Of a DNA stretch of 64,000 nt, positions 1 to 13,278 are shown in pieces. The stretch's first letter is position 1. Each line of letters begins with the position of its first letter. The notes beneath the pieces are model-generated. The model saw nothing but the letters and a program-made list of their open reading frames with translations. It searched no databases and was not told where the DNA came from. The stretch is from Callorhinus ursinus (lineage: Eukaryota > Chordata > Mammalia > Carnivora > Otariidae), in NCBI RefSeq assembly GCF_003265705.1, contig NW_020312828.1, positions 57,272,640 to 57,336,639 of the forward strand, given 5' to 3'. The position numbers and the translations under genes are program-made.

Positions 1-419
1 CCAGCACTATAGAAGTGTTGATTATTTTGTTCTTTCTAAGGTGATTTTGGTTGAAGAAATAAATCTATTGAGCATAAAATGGTGGGGAATCACTGCCAAA
101 GAGAATAGAATTAAGTACTAAATTGTGTGGTAAAGATAGTAAATGTGAAGTAGGGTTAAAGAAGTGGGGATAAAGGATAATTGAAATGGGAGAGAAGTTT
201 TGGAGAAGGTGAAAGGTGAGTAAGACATTGCAAGGTGAGTGGGCAGAATATGGTTAATAGGTATGCTTTCATTCAGGACAAGTCACACGTATATGAAAAT
301 TAGAACAGTGATTCTGTTCAGTATTGAGATGCTGGGACAAACTTCTGTTGAGAATTAAAGAAATACCTCGATGGAGACAAATCATGGTTAATTTTGGAAA
401 TCATATGAGTTAACTATGA

Positions 420-690
420 GCGGCAACTCCCAAAGCACTACCAATTCTATCCATTAAGTGTTTGTGTTTCCCCCCATATTCTTGGTGCTTTTATACGGAT
501 TACCTCATTGCATCCTCATACAAATTCTTAACTCCCTTTGGAGTAAGTCCTAATGTATTGGAACTTTCTTTAACAGATAAGAAATCTGATTATTATGAAG
601 AGAGTTTATTACTTACGTAAAAGATCAAAGATTTGAACTGACATACTCTGATACCTGAGTTCACATTCTTGATTGTCTCATTTTACTGGC
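420..690 (-). repeat. MIR-like old SINE relic
   Basis: The order of motifs follows an antisense MIR: a stretch like 'tacctcattgcatcctcat', a weakened 'aacagataagaaa' block and a 'gatttgaac' block. It is heavily diverged and the edges are approximate. Confidence 0.5.
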
Positions 691-904
691 TTACAGTGTG
701 AAGTTGAGAAATAAAATGGGGCCTTTGAACATTATTGGTACATAACAAATGTGAGATTTTGATGGGATTAGTCTGTCAGCAATACGTATGATAAATTATA
801 GTCCAAGCAAAAATATATGAGTCAGTTGTAGTATATACACTATAGAATGGTGATGACAGGAATGAAGGATTTGGGGTGCTTCCAAAAAAACTCAAGGGAG
901 GAGT

Positions 905-1260
905 TATATAACATAACCCTTCCTAACTTACCTCACTTTATATTCTTTCATATATATACCTAACCAAACTGGAATGCCCATCCTCCCCCACCTTGTTCCT
1001 CAGATATGCCAATTCACTTTGTGATTTTACTCATGACATATCCTTTATATGTGGAATGCTTTCCAACTTCCTATGTTTGAAATCCAAAACAATTCCCAAG
1101 TTCTGCTCCTCCATCTCAAGTTCTGACCATCTCCAAACATGGAAATAATCTTCCTCATCTGAATTTTGCAGAGAATTGTTCCTCTTTTGTAAACAAAATA
1201 GTCTACTATATATTACCCAGTTTTGTGTTTATGCCTTATAAGTAATACAAAATAATTAAA
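905..1260 (+). repeat. L2-like relic
   Basis: This C/T-rich stretch includes 'tggaatgctttccaac' and 'tgctcctccatctcaag', resembling the 3' part of L2 LINEs (gene-desert mammalian repeats). It is weak and old, with approximate edges. Confidence 0.4.
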
Positions 1261-2151
1261 ACCATTACATGCTGTGTATCTGATATAGTATTAATTTGGC
1301 ATCCCTACCGATGTTCATTAATGTTCGTGGAATCCAAAATAAGTAATTACATTAATAATTGCATAAAAAATAAGTGAATAATTAATTCAATAATGGAATT
1401 AAAAGGTGACTCCCTGATTTTTACCTGTTAACAGTATTTTGTCTTTCTTTTGTCTTCTTTTCTAATCCTCCCTTAGTCACCCCTTATATTACTCTCATGA
1501 GTGGTTCATGCTCTTGTGCCTTGACAGACAAAAACTGGTTATTTGGGCCATCCAAATAAATATTGACTGAACACTTGTCAAAACTTTTGTCTAATCTATA
1601 AATATTAGCTCTCTTAAATACTTCCTAGTCAACAAATTATCAATTCTCCAATGAATGATGTTTCTTCGAACATCACAAATATCTAAGATAAACATTCTAC
1701 ACATTGTTCAAGTGCATAATCTGCTTCTTTGCATAAACTTCAGCTTTTGGATATCTACTGCATTTCCAAGAAAAGAATAATTGTATCCATAAGTGTAAAC
1801 TGGCAAATATCTCGTGTACATATCCCATTTAGGGAATAAAAATCTTTGGGTTTGCATAAAATGCATTAATATTAATTTCTAAATTGCTCTTTTTATTTTA
1901 ATTCATAATTTGTTATTTGTGTGAACTTTCAGTCCCTTTAAAATCAGAATTTCTTGATTGCTCAACCATGCAATACATAGACAGCAGCTATATTAATAAC
2001 CTCTCAAAGGTGCAGTGCACTGATACTGTTATTTATGCTGTTGTCTGGGAAAAAGCTTATTTATTCTGTCCAAGCACCCATGAGACATGAAAACTATTCT
2101 TTGTTCAGACTCACTGTGGATAGTCATTTTAAAACTTCAATTACTATTTCA

Positions 2152-2341
2152 TTTTTTTAATTTTATTTATTTATTTGAGAGAGAGAGAATGAGAGATAGA
2201 GAGCACGAGAGGGAAGAGGGTCAGAGGGAGAAGCAGACTCCCCGCTGAGCAGGGAGCCCGACGCGGGACTCGATCCCAGGACTCCAGGATCATGACCTGA
2301 GCCAAAAGCAGTTGCTTAACCAACTGAGCCACACAGGCGCC
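2152..2341 (-). mobile_element. Can-SINE (SINEC), minus strand
   Basis: The antisense copy starts with the A/T-rich tail complement and GA-rich block and ends in the tRNA-like head complement (gccacacaggcgccc). A perfect 17-bp TSD, cttcaattactatttca, lies at 2135-2151 and 2342-2358. It is sense relative to the host gene. Confidence 0.95.
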
Positions 2342-2566
2342 CTTCAATTACTATTTCAGCATGTTCCTTCCATTACTGTTTCCAGCACCACAGCCAGTAA
2401 TTTCTAATAGCCAAATGTACTTTATAAACCGTACCCACATATGCCTGCATACAAGGAACGAATAAAGCTATGTATAAATGATTAGTGTCTGCAGAAACAA
2501 TGTAAAATTTAGATGAAATAATATCAACATATGAATCTTGAACATGCACATTTTTATGCCTCCCAG

Positions 2567-2568
<2 letters not shown>

Positions 2569-2601
<33 letters not shown>
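2569..2601. repeat. (TA)n microsatellite
   Basis: About 16 uninterrupted TA units; probably length-polymorphic. Confidence 0.95.
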
Positions 2602-2605
<4 letters not shown>

Positions 2606-2649
2606 ATACATATCATCATGCATCTTGGAATCAAAGAAAAGTAATCATA

Positions 2650-2790
2650 CATTAATTTTCAACAAATATTTCCTGAGACTGAAGCCAGTAGAGAGCTGCC
2701 CCTTGTGCTATCTGGTTTGTAAAACATAACAAAATAATGTAACGTTATTTCTGCCTTTGAACAATTTATAATCGTAATAAATATGATTCA
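2650..2790 (-). repeat. L2 3'-end relic
   Basis: 'caacaaatatttcctgagac' followed by the distant equivalents of 'tgtgctag' and 'ctgccctt' matches the reverse complement of the L2 3' end. Diverged. Confidence 0.5.
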
Positions 2791-3783
2791 TTCTTTTTAT
2801 TGAAATGAGAGTCTTGAATGAAAAAAGATGGTTTATAGTCTCAATCTTACTTTATGTAGACCTTAACTTCCATGATCTGGCTATAACTTTTCTTCCTGCG
2901 TGAGGTTTTGTTTCTGAATTAACATTAATCATTTTTCTTAAATATACTCTCTATTTTTTCCAGGCTTTTTTGCCATCAAAAAGCGCACACATCTAATTTA
3001 TGAAAAATTGAAGCAGGATACGTGGATCACACCACTTGAAACGACGATTTTCACTACGTTGTCCTTTATAACTATAATTTGTCTTGAGTGGAGGACATCA
3101 TAAAAAATCAACTTTATACAGTTTGCTGTTCTAGTCATTGCTGGAACATTGATAAAAGTTACACCCACAATACCTATTATTCAGTTTTTTAAAAACAACA
3201 CAAGGCATTTCAGACCTCAAAGCCTGGAAAAGGTTTTTTTTTTTTTTTTTTTCTGTGTCATTGTATATACTTGTATTTCATAGACAACGGTTTGTGTGTA
3301 AACTGGTCAGGTTTCCTTGTTTGTTTGACAGCTGTCATATTAAGTCTAATATTCTTTAAAGTTGTCTACTAACTTGTATACGAACTTTTGTTTAGGAATA
3401 TGGAACTATTTTGCTTTATTTTGTTATCCCCATTTCACTATTTCTTTTTAAAGTTATTGCATTACATGTCATTTTCAAAGCCTTTGAAAACAAGATAGGT
3501 CATGAGTACACATCTACCTGTAACAGAAAAACTTTATTTGAACCTGAGAAACATCTAGATTCTCTCTTCTTCTTCCTCTGAGTTGACTTTGCCAAGTGAG
3601 TGGAAGGTACCTGTTGCTTCCATTTTATCATTTTCTATTTTCTCATTAATGTTCTGAAATCTGGATTTTCTCCCCATTCAATGAAGTCTTAAGGACTTAA
3701 GCCTTGAGGACTTAAGGACAAATACATTTTCCAAGTATTTGAACTTGGGAACGTGACTATTTCTCTTTACATCTTATTTTTTC

Positions 3784-3991
3784 TTTTCTTTTTTTTTTTT
3801 TTAAAGATTTTATTTATTTATTTGAGAGAGAGAGAATGAGAGAGAGAGAGCACGAGAGGGAAGAGGGTCAGAGGGAGAAGCAGACTCCCCACTGAGCAGG
3901 GAGCCCGATGCGGGACTCGAACCCGGGACTCCAGGATCATGACCTGAGCCGAAAGCAGTCGCTTAACCAACTGAGCCACCCAGGCGCCCCA
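3784..3991 (-). mobile_element. Can-SINE (SINEC), minus strand
   Basis: Full antisense copy with the GA-rich block and head complement ending in caggcgcccc. A 15-bp TSD with one mismatch (acatctta/cttttttc) lies at 3769-3783 and 3992-4006. It belongs to the same subfamily as the copies at 2152, 23477, 34724 and 56650. Confidence 0.94.
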
Positions 3992-4482
3992 ACATCTTAC
4001 TTTTTCATTTCTAAAAATGGAGATAATAGTGTCTCAATCAGTTTGTTTTCAGGATTAAATAAGACAGTGGTTAGCAGTATGCCTGCCATAGAGGAAATGT
4101 CTAAAAGTGTTACCAAAGATGACAATGTTTCAGTAAATGGATAATCTTCCATACAACTCCATTTTTCAGTTTCTTCATACTTATTAACAGCCTAAGATTT
4201 TTCTAATCTCATGGATTCATCTTTGAGCATCATCTTTGATTCTTTCTTGTCACTTTCTTTTTCCATATCCAGTTGTCAGATACTTTCTTTTTGTCCCCTT
4301 ATAGTAAATCTCAAATCTGCCCCTTCTCTATTCCCCTGATAATACCCTTATTACACCTGAGGGGAATCTATAGAGTGTGTTGACTCACTGAAAATGTTCC
4401 CTGAGGGTGAAGAAGGGATAATGAAGTTTTGAGTACTAAGACACTGAAATATGCAGGGATGCCATTATTAAAAATAACAAGA

Positions 4483-4673
4483 GAGGCGCCAGGGTGGCCC
4501 AGTAAGTTAAGCATCTGCCTTCAGCTCCGGTCATGATCCTGGAGTTCTGGGATGGAGTCTCACATTGGGCTCCCTGCTCAGCAGGAAGTCTGCCTCTACC
4601 TCTGCCCTTCACCCTGCTTATGTTCTCTCTCTCTCTCTCTCAATAAAATAAAATAAAATAACAACAACAACAA
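4483..4673 (+). mobile_element. Can-SINE (SINEC), plus strand
   Basis: The sense copy begins gaggcgccagggtggccc and has a (CT)n tract and an AAAAT/AAC-rich tail at 4640-4673. Head changes mark it as older than the minus-strand copies nearby. The TSD is obscured by the A-rich tail. Confidence 0.9.
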
Positions 4674-5028
4674 AGGAGCAATTAAAAGTGCCAGTAAGCC
4701 AAATGAGGCATTTTCAAATATAGCTTAGTAAAGTTTAGAAAACAGGGGCTTTATTATTTTATATGGAAATGTTTAATTTGTAGAAAGGTGATGAGAATAA
4801 ATCTTATCTGTAATTACTGGTAATATGGGAAGCCAGAGAGTCACCAGTGCCTTGTATTACATATTTATATAATTATTACATTGGGAACTCTTCGGGAACC
4901 TAATACAGCAGTTCACATATCAGAGATTTTCAACAATATTGCTAAGGACATGGGTTAAGTATTTCCTTAAAGACTGCATTACAGCTCAAAGATTTACTTG
5001 AAATTTATGCTCAATGGAACAAAGTTCA

Positions 5029-5262
<234 letters not shown>

Positions 5263-5630
5263 TTAGTCTCCACTTCTGGCAATATCCAATATGTCAAAAG
5301 TTTCCATAGTGGCAAAAAGTATCTTTCTATTTGGAAAACAAAATATGAAAATATAACTTGTACAGATATGAAAGTCATAAACATATGAATCTATTGTAAG
5401 TCGATAACATGCAGATGTAGGTAGGTGCTATAGAAAGCTGTCATCAAATTCAATTATCTTGTTAGTTGTAGAAGCCAAGTTTAAGTAATTGACTAAATCT
5501 CCAATCCTAAGTAAGTAGTAAACAGGAAGCAAAAAGCGGTCTTCCTGATTTGAGTCTCAGCACTTATATTCATTGCAGTACTTTTCCAGCAGGTATTTTT
5601 ATGTGCATTTATTTGGATGAATATTTCACA

Positions 5631-5651
5631 TCAATCAATCAATCAATCAAT
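5631..5651. repeat. (TCAA)n microsatellite
   Basis: About five perfect four-base units. The surrounding intron, 5204-6269, shows no other recognisable element. Confidence 0.85.
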
Positions 5652-6269
5652 ATTTAGGGCTGCAAAATTATGTTGATTGTCTTTCATATAAAATTCACCC
5701 ATCATTTATTACTTAACCTACTGCAATTCTGCTTCCTTTTCCGCTGAAAGTGAAGTTACTTAAAATGATTGTTTCTTAGAACCCTAATTTCTAAGGGTAA
5801 TGGATGTCTGCTGAAAGAACAAAACAAAACAAAACAAAACAGAAACCTGACCATGCATTTTCTTTCTTAAAATCCTTGAAGAACAACTCACCAGAAAAAA
5901 AATAAATAAAGTCCAATTTCCTCTATATGGCATGAAAAGCATTCCAGCAATAAGTCTGGCCAACTTCTCCACCTCATGCCTAACACAGTGCCACATGTGA
6001 ACAGTACCTCTAGCAGCTGACAGTTTCTGTACATGCCATGCTGCTTTCTGTCTGCACTGTTCCTGTCCCCTCTGCCTGAGGGTACTACCTGCACCCTCTC
6101 ACCCAGCCTTTGTCTGAAGAGCTCCTGTTTAGAAAGCTGAGCTTGTCATGGAGACAGATTACATGGTCACATTTGTATTGTAAGAACGTACACCTGGAAC
6201 AGTATACAGTGCAGTTTAACATGTAGATTTTTACATAATAGGGGTGGGTAAGAAAATAATTCCAATAGT

Positions 6270-6592
6270 GTAGGCCAATGATCGGTACACTATGTCCTGT
6301 AGGACAAATCAGGTCCATGGCCTGTCTTTGTATAGCCCAAAATGTTAAAAAGTTGTTTATACTTTCAAAAATTTGAAAAATAATATTTTATGAAATGTAA
6401 AAATTGTACTCCATTCAGATTTCAATGTGCATAAATGAAGTTTTATTAGAACACAGGTGCATTTTCATTTATATAGTATCTATTGCTGTTTTCATGTTAC
6501 AATGTCAGAGTTGAGTAGTTGCAATGGAGATTTTTGGTTTACAAACTATGAAATATTTATTATCTCTATAGAAAAAGCTGCCCAACCTCTTA
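6270..6592 (+). repeat. hAT-like DNA transposon relic
   Basis: The order 'caggtccatggcctg', 'aagttttattagaacacag', 'gagttgagtagttgcaa' and 'agaaaaagctgcccaac' matches a common non-autonomous mammalian hAT-type element. I recognise the pattern but cannot name the subfamily. The terminal inverted repeats are degraded. Confidence 0.6.
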
Positions 6593-6735
6593 TCTAGGCT
6601 AAAGATGACCAAAAAACCTGAACTAGGCATGACAAAGAACAGAAAGGCTTAGTATAGGAGAAAGTCTGTATGGTATTAAAATCTACTCTCCTCTGGAGGC
6701 ATTTTATTTTTTTCCCTCACTGTTTCCTTTTAAAA

Positions 6736-7206
6736 AGGTGGGAATATGAACTGATACAGTCACTGTGGAAAACAGTATGGAGTTTCCTCAAGAAATTAAA
6801 AATAGAATTACCATGTGATCCAGTGATTCCACTGAGTATTTACCCAAAGAAAACAAAAGCACTCACTCAAAAAGTTATATGCAAGATAATTTACAGTAGC
6901 CAAGATATGGAAGCAACCTGAGTGCCCATCTGTAAACAAATAGATAAGGAAGATGTGGTATATATACAATGGAATATTACACAGCCATAAAAAGATGAGA
7001 CTGTGCCATTTGCAACAACATGGATGGACCTAGAGGGTATTACGCTAAGTGAAATAAGTCAGGTAGGGAAAGACAAATACCATGATTTCACTCATATGTG
7101 GAATATAAAAAAATGAATAAACAAACAGCAGAATGAGAAATAAAAATACAAAAACTGATGGATGCCAGAGAGCAGGTAAGTGGGAGGATGGACAAAATAG
7201 GTGAAG
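6736..7206 (+). mobile_element. Older L1, 3' part, left half of a split host element
   Basis: This is L1 ORF2 C-terminal and 3' UTR sequence ('gtggaaaacagtatggag', 'caatggaatattac', 'gaaataagtcagg'). It is interrupted by the younger L1 at 7207 and resumes at 14290. It is more diverged than the inserted L1. Confidence 0.8.
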
Positions 7207-7224
7207 GGGAGAGGAGGAGAGAAA

Positions 7225-8518
7225 ATGGCAGAAGAGGAGGGGACCCTCGTTTCATCTGGTCCCTTAAATTCAGCTGGATATCTATCAAATCATTCTGAAC
7301 ACCTGTGAATTCAACCTGAGATCTAAGAAAAGAATCTCTGCAATTCTACAAGTAGAAAATCTACCACTTTTTGCAAGGTAGGAGGTGCGGAGAAGTGAAT
7401 TTGAGGGGATTTATGGGAAGATAAACTTCAGTGGGAGGGAGCCTTCAGAAGCTGGCTATTAGAAAGTGATATAGCAGTGGAGCACAAAATCACAACTTTT
7501 AGAGGTCTGTTCCTGTGAGGGATATCCCTGCCTGAAAGGCGCTCAGGTGGCAAAGAAGGGCAGAACATTAGGTGGGACAGTGTCGCCTCAGGATCCCTGG
7601 GGTCACAGAAAGAACAGGGGTGCCTGAGTGTGGCAGAGTTCCCAGGCGTTGGAGCAGGGAAGCCAGCTGCAATCAGTGAGGCCAGGAGTAGGCTCTCAGC
7701 GTGGTATTGCCATAAACCACAAACAGTGGCTCTATCCGGGGACCACTCCCCAAGCAGGGGCCCAACAAGCAGCAAAACCCCTGCGTCACCCTCCTCCTTC
7801 TCCCAGGAGGAGTGGTACAGGTGCCCCCACGATTGGGCAACTGCTCCCAGAGCAGGGGCCCAGAAAGCAACAGACTTTGGTGAGACCACCCCCCCCAACT
7901 CCCCTGGGACTATTGCTGCAGGTGTGCATTGCAGGAGTCTGCAGAGTTTGGCCACACAAAGATGCTTGACTGCTTTTCCCTGACATTGCACTGAAGAGTG
8001 GGGGCCAAGATCAGTCAGCTCAGGGGCTAGAAATCTGGGCACTGCAATTTTTGTTTATTTTTGTTGTTGTTGTTGTTCTTTTTGTTTGTTTTTTCATCTT
8101 CTAAAGTGGTACAAAAAGTCCTCAGGGAACAAACGCCACATAGAGCAAACCTAAGAAGCTACACTGAGCATGGCCCCCTAGCAAGGGGTGGTGTAACTCC
8201 ACCCCAGCAAAGTCACCTGGGAATCAGTGCAATAGGCCCCTCCCACAGAAGATCAGCAGGAGCATCAGTCACATACCAAGTTCATGGATTGCTCAGAACT
8301 GAAAAACTCCTGCACTAGAGGAAAAGAGTATATAGAAATTGAAGTTTTTTCTCATGAGTCTTTAGTCTTAAAAATTCTTTTCATTTTTTTCTTCTCAACT
8401 CGTTTCTCATTTTAACAAATCTATGTTTTTAAGTCTATTTTTTAATTTTAATTTTTACATTTGTATTTTATAGATATAAAATGTTCATCTATTGTTCATC
8501 TATTCTTCTCTGGACAAA
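7225..8518 (+). promoter_or_regulatory. L1 5' UTR (internal promoter region)
   Basis: It starts 'gaaaatggcagaagaggagg' and continues with L1 5' UTR motifs ('ctgaatggtcacag'-like blocks and 'agcacaaaatcacaactttt'). In L1 this region holds an internal Pol II promoter. Most CpGs appear decayed, so activity is doubtful. Several open frames on both strands here (7428-8042 minus, 7628-7983 plus) are not supported as genes. Confidence 0.7.
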
Positions 8519-9470
8519 ATGACTAGAAGGAGAAATTCATAGCAAAAGAAAGAACCAGAGATAATACTCTCTGCCATAGATCTAATTGATATGGATATAA
8601 GTAAAATACCAGAAATTGAATTCAGAATAATGATTATAAAGTTACTAGGTGGGCTTGAAAAAAGCATAAAAGACACTAGAGAATCTCTTAGTGCAGAAAT
8701 AAAATCTAATCAGGCTGAAATTAAAAGTGCTTTAACTGAGATGTAGTCTAAAATGGATGCTCTAGTATCTAGGGTAAATGAGGCAGAGGAAAGAGTCAGT
8801 GACATAGAAGACAAAATGATGGAAAGGAAGGAAGCTGAGGAAAAGAGAGAAAAACAACTAATGGATCATGAGGGGAGGCTTCGAGAAATCAGCAACACCA
8901 TAAAGCAAAACAATATTAGAATTACTGTGGTCCCAGAGGAAGAAGAAAGAGAGGGAGAGAGAAAGTGAGAGACATAAGGTATATTGAGCAAATCAGAGGA
9001 GAACTTCTCTAATCTGAGGATGGAAACAGTCATTCAAGTCCAGGAGGTACAGAGAACCCCCCTCAAAATCAATAAAAATAGATCAATACCCTGACACATA
9101 ATGAAGCTTGAAAATTTCAGAGATAAAGAGAAAATCCTAAAAGCTGCTTGAGACAAGAGGTCCTTAATGTACGAGGGTAGGAACACTGGAGTGGCAGCAG
9201 ACCTATCCACAGAGACCTGCCAGGCCAGAAAGGACTGGTATGATATATTCAGGATATTAATGGGAAAAACATGCAGCCAAGAATACTTTATCCAGTAAGG
9301 CTGTCATTCAGAATGGAAGGAGAGATAAAGAGCTCCCAGGACAAAGAGAAAATAAAAGAATTTGTGATCACTTAACCAACCAAGAAAGAAATATTAAAGG
9401 GGATCCTGTAAGTGAAGGGAGAGCCCAAAAGTTACATAGACCAGAAAGAAACAGAGAGACTATATAGAAA
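8519..9470 (+). pseudogene. L1 ORF1 pseudogene
   Basis: This is decayed ORF1, the RNA-binding chaperone of L1. The start at 8519 (ATG ACT AGA AGG) hits a stop at codon 8, and a further TAG lies near 8743. The frame at 8753-8968 shows a coiled-coil segment (SRVNEAEERVSDIEDKM and then charged heptads). Further down, 'LENFRDKEKILKAA' matches the C-terminal RNA-binding part. Frameshifts and stops are spread throughout. Confidence 0.85.
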
Positions 9471-9740
9471 CAGGGATGTTACAGGTAATGCAAAGGCACT
9501 AAATTCATATATTTCAATAGTTGCTCTGAATGTAAATGGGCTAAATGCTCCAATCAAAAGACGCAGGGTATCAGACTAGATTAAAAAGCAAGACCCATCC
9601 ATATGCTGTCTACAAGAGACTCATTTTAGACCCAAAGACACCTCCAGATTAAAGGTAAGAGGGTGGAGAACTATTTATCATGCTAATGGACATCAAAAGA
9701 AAGCTGGGGTGGCAATCTTTATTGCAGACAAATTATATTT

Positions 9741-9939
9741 AAAAAAATTTTTTTAAGATTTTATTTATTTATTTGAGAGAGAGAATGAGATAGAGAGCAT
9801 GAGATGGGGGAGGGTCCAAGGGAGGAGCAGACTCCCTGCCGAGCAGGGAGTCCGATGTGGGACTCGATCCCGGGACTCCAGGATCATGACCTGAGCCAAA
9901 GGCAGTCGCTTAACCGACTGAGCCACCCAGGCGTCCCTA
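9741..9939 (-). mobile_element. Can-SINE inside L1 ORF2
   Basis: Full antisense SINEC with a perfect 16-bp TSD, cagacaaattatattt, at 9725-9740 and 9940-9955. It interrupts the endonuclease-coding part of the L1 and so is younger than it. Confidence 0.95.
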
Positions 9940-10958
9940 CAGACAAATTATATTTTAAACCAAAGGCTGTAGTAAGGAATGAAGAGGGACATTATATCAT
10001 AGTTAAAGAGTCTATCCAACAAGAAGATTTAACAATTATAAATGTTTATTCTCCTAAATTGGGAGCAGCCAATTAAATAAACCAATTAATAAAAAAATTA
10101 AAGAAACACATTGATAATAATACAATAATAGTAGGGAACTTCAACAACCTACTCACAGCAATGGACAGATCATCTAAGCAGAAGATCAATTAGGAAACAA
10201 GGGCTTTGAATGACACACAGGACCAGAGGGACTTCACAGATAGAAGCAGAGCATTCTATCCTAAAGCAACAGAATACACATTATTCACAAGTGAACATAG
10301 AACATTCTCCAGAATAGTTCACATACTGGGTCACAAATCAGGTCTCAACTGATATTAGAAGTTTGGGATCATTCCCTACATATTTTCAGGCCACAATGCT
10401 TTGACACTGGAACTCAATCACAAGAGGAAATTTGGAAGGAACTCAAACACTTTGAGGTTAAAGGGTATCCTACTAAAAGTTGAATGAGTCAACCAGGAAA
10501 TTAAAGAAGAATTAAAAAAAAGAACTCATGGAAACAAATGAAAATGAAAACACAATTGTTCAAAACCTTTGGAATGCAGCAAAAGCGGTCCTAAGAGGGA
10601 AGTACATTGCAATACAAGCCTTTCTCAAAAAATTAGAAAAGTCTCAAATACACAAGCTAACTTTACACCTAAAGGAGCTGGAGAAAGAAGAGCAAATAAA
10701 GCTTACACCAAGCAGGAGAAGAGAAATAATAGAGATTAGAGCAGAAACTAATGAAATAGAAACCAAAAGAATAGTAGAACAGATCAATGAAACTAGAAGC
10801 TGGTTCTTTGAAAGAATTAACAAGATTGATAAACCCCTAGGCAGACTTATCAAAAAAAGAAAAGAGAAAGGACCGAAATTAATAAAATCATGATTGAAAG
10901 AGGGGAGATCACGACCAACACCAAGGAAATACAATCACTTTTAAGAACATATTATGAG

Positions 10959-11153
10959 GGGCGCCTGGGTGGCTCAGTCGTTAAGCATCCGCCTTCGGCT
11001 CAGGTCATGATCCCTGGGTCCTGGGATCGAGCCCTGCATCAGGCTCCCTGCTCAGTGGGAAGCCAGCTTCTCCCTCTCCCATTCCCCCTGCTTGTGTTCC
11101 CTCTCTCGCGCTGTGTCTGTCTCTGTCAAATAAATAAATAAAATCTTAAAAAA
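10959..11153 (+). mobile_element. Can-SINE inside L1 ORF2
   Basis: Sense copy starting gggcgcctgggtggctcag, with CT tract and AAATAAATAAAATCTT tail. A perfect 13-bp TSD, aacatattatgag, lies at 10946-10958 and 11154-11166. Confidence 0.96.
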
Positions 11154-11749
11154 AACATATTATGAGCAACTATATGCCAATAAATTAGGCAATCTGGAAG
11201 AAATGGATGCATTCCTAGAAATTTACAGACTACCAAAACTGAAACAGGAAGAAATAAAAAACTTGAACAGACCCATAACCAGGAAGGAAATTGAAGCAGT
11301 AATCAAAAATCTCCCAACAAAGAGTCCAGGGTCAGATGGTTTCCCAGGGGAATTCTACTAAACATTTAAAGAAGAACTAATACATGGTCTTCTGAATCTG
11401 TTTCAAAAAATAGAAATGGCAGGAAAACTTCCAAACTCATTCTATGAGGCCAGAATTACCTTGATCCCAAAACCAAAGACCCCACCGAAAAGGAGAATTA
11501 CAGACCAATATTCCTGATGAACATGGATGCCAAAATTCTCACCAAGATATTAGCCAATAGGATCCAACAGTACATTAAAAGGATTATTTACCAGGACCAA
11601 GTGGGATTTACTCCTGGGCTGCAAGTGTGGTTCAACATACGCAAATCAACCAATGTGATACATCACATTAATAAAAGAAAGGGCAAGAATCATATGATCC
11701 TCTCAACTGATGCAGAAAAAGTATGTGACAAAGTACAGTATCCTTTCTT

Positions 11750-11924
11750 TTTTTTAATGTTTTATTTATTTATTCATGAAAGTCAGAGAGAGAGAAGCAG
11801 AGGCAGAGGGAGAAGCAGGCTCCCCTCCTAGCAGGGAGCCTGATGCGGGACTTGATCCCAGGACCCTGGGATCATGACCTGAGCCGAAGGCAGACGCTTA
11901 ACCATCTGAGCCACCCAGGCGCAC
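11750..11924 (-). mobile_element. Can-SINE inside L1 ORF2
   Basis: Antisense copy of a different subfamily (tail block 'tattcatgaaagtcagag'; head 'cagacgcttaaccatctg'). A 16-bp TSD with one mismatch (tacagtatcctttctt / tacagcatcctttctt) lies at 11734-11749 and 11925-11940. Confidence 0.94.
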
Positions 11925-13078
11925 TACAGCATCCTTTCTTGATTGAAATTCTGCACATTGTAGGAATAGAGCATCCTTTCTTGATCAAAACTCTTCAGAG
12001 TATAGTAATAGAGGGTACATACCTCAATATCATAAAAGCCATATATGAAAAAAAACACAACGAATATCATTCTGAATGGGGAAAAACTGAGCTCTTTTCC
12101 CCTAGGGTCAGGGACATGACAGGCATGACCATTCTCACCACTGTTGTTTAACATAGTACTAGAAGTCCTAGGATCAGTAATCAGACAACCAAAAGAAATA
12201 AAAGTCATTCAAATTGGCAAAGAAGAAGTCAAACTCTCACTCTTCACAGGTGACATGATAGTTCATGTGGAAAACCCAAAAGACTCCTACCAAAATTGCT
12301 AGAACTCATACAGGATATTGATATAAAATCAATGGAATTTATGGCACCAATCAATCAATGGAAATCAGTGGCATTTCTATATACTAACAATGAGACAGAA
12401 GAAAGAGAAAGTAAGGAATTGATCCCATTTACAATTGCACCAAGAAAATCATAAGATACCTAGGAATAAACCGAACCACAGAGATAAAGGATCTGTACTC
12501 TAAAAGTACAGAACACTTATGAAAGAAACTGAGGAAGACACAAAGAAATGGAAAAATGTTCCATGCTCATGGATTGGAAAAATAAATATTGTTGAAATGT
12601 CTATGCTACACAGAGCAAATTACACATTCAATGCAATACCTATCAAAATACCATTGACGTTTTTCACAGAGATGGAACAAATCATCCTAAATTTGTATGG
12701 AACCAGAAAAGGTCCTGAATAGCCAAAGCAATCTTGAAAAATCTATAGCTGGTGGCACCAGAATGCTGGATTTCAAGTTATATTACAAAGCTGTAATCAT
12801 CAAGACAGTATGGTATTGGCACAAAACAGACACATACATCAATGGAACAGAATAGAGAGCCCAGAAATGGACCCTCATCTCTATGGTCAACTAATCTTCA
12901 ACAAAGCAGGAAAGAATATCCAATGGAAAAAATGACAGCTTCTTCAATAAATGGTGTTGGGAAAATTGGACAGCCACGTGTAGAAAAATGAAACTGGATC
13001 ATTTTTGTACACCAGACTCAAAGATAAACTCAAAATGGATGAAAGACCTAAATGTGAGATAAGAATCCATCAAAATCC

Positions 13079-13138
13079 ATCAAAAACTAATGATGTAATG
13101 TATGGTGATTAACATAACAATAAAAATTTTTAAAAAAA
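13079..13138 (+). mobile_element. 60-bp L1 3'-end micro-insertion
   Basis: Inside L1 ORF2 a 60-bp piece contains 'aactaatgatgtaatgtatg' and 'gtgattaacataacaataaa' plus an A-rich end, which is the terminal 3' UTR of another L1 lineage (compare 16700-16766). It is bounded by a perfect 17-bp TSD, agaatccatcaaaatcc, at 13062-13078 and 13139-13155. It is therefore an extremely 5'-truncated retrotransposition event. Confidence 0.88.
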
Positions 13139-13278
13139 GAATCCATCAAAATCCTAGGGGAAAACACAGGGAGCAACCTCTTAGACCTTGGCTGCAGCAA
13201 CTTCTTGCTAGACATGTCTCCAAATGCAAGGGAAATAAAAGCAAAATGAACTGTTGGGACTTCATCAAGATAAAAAGC

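Noticed and set aside
7428..8042. 204-codon minus-strand frame and overlapping plus-strand frames (7628-7983)
   Set aside because: All lie in the GC-richer 5' UTR of the L1, where few stops occur by chance on either strand.
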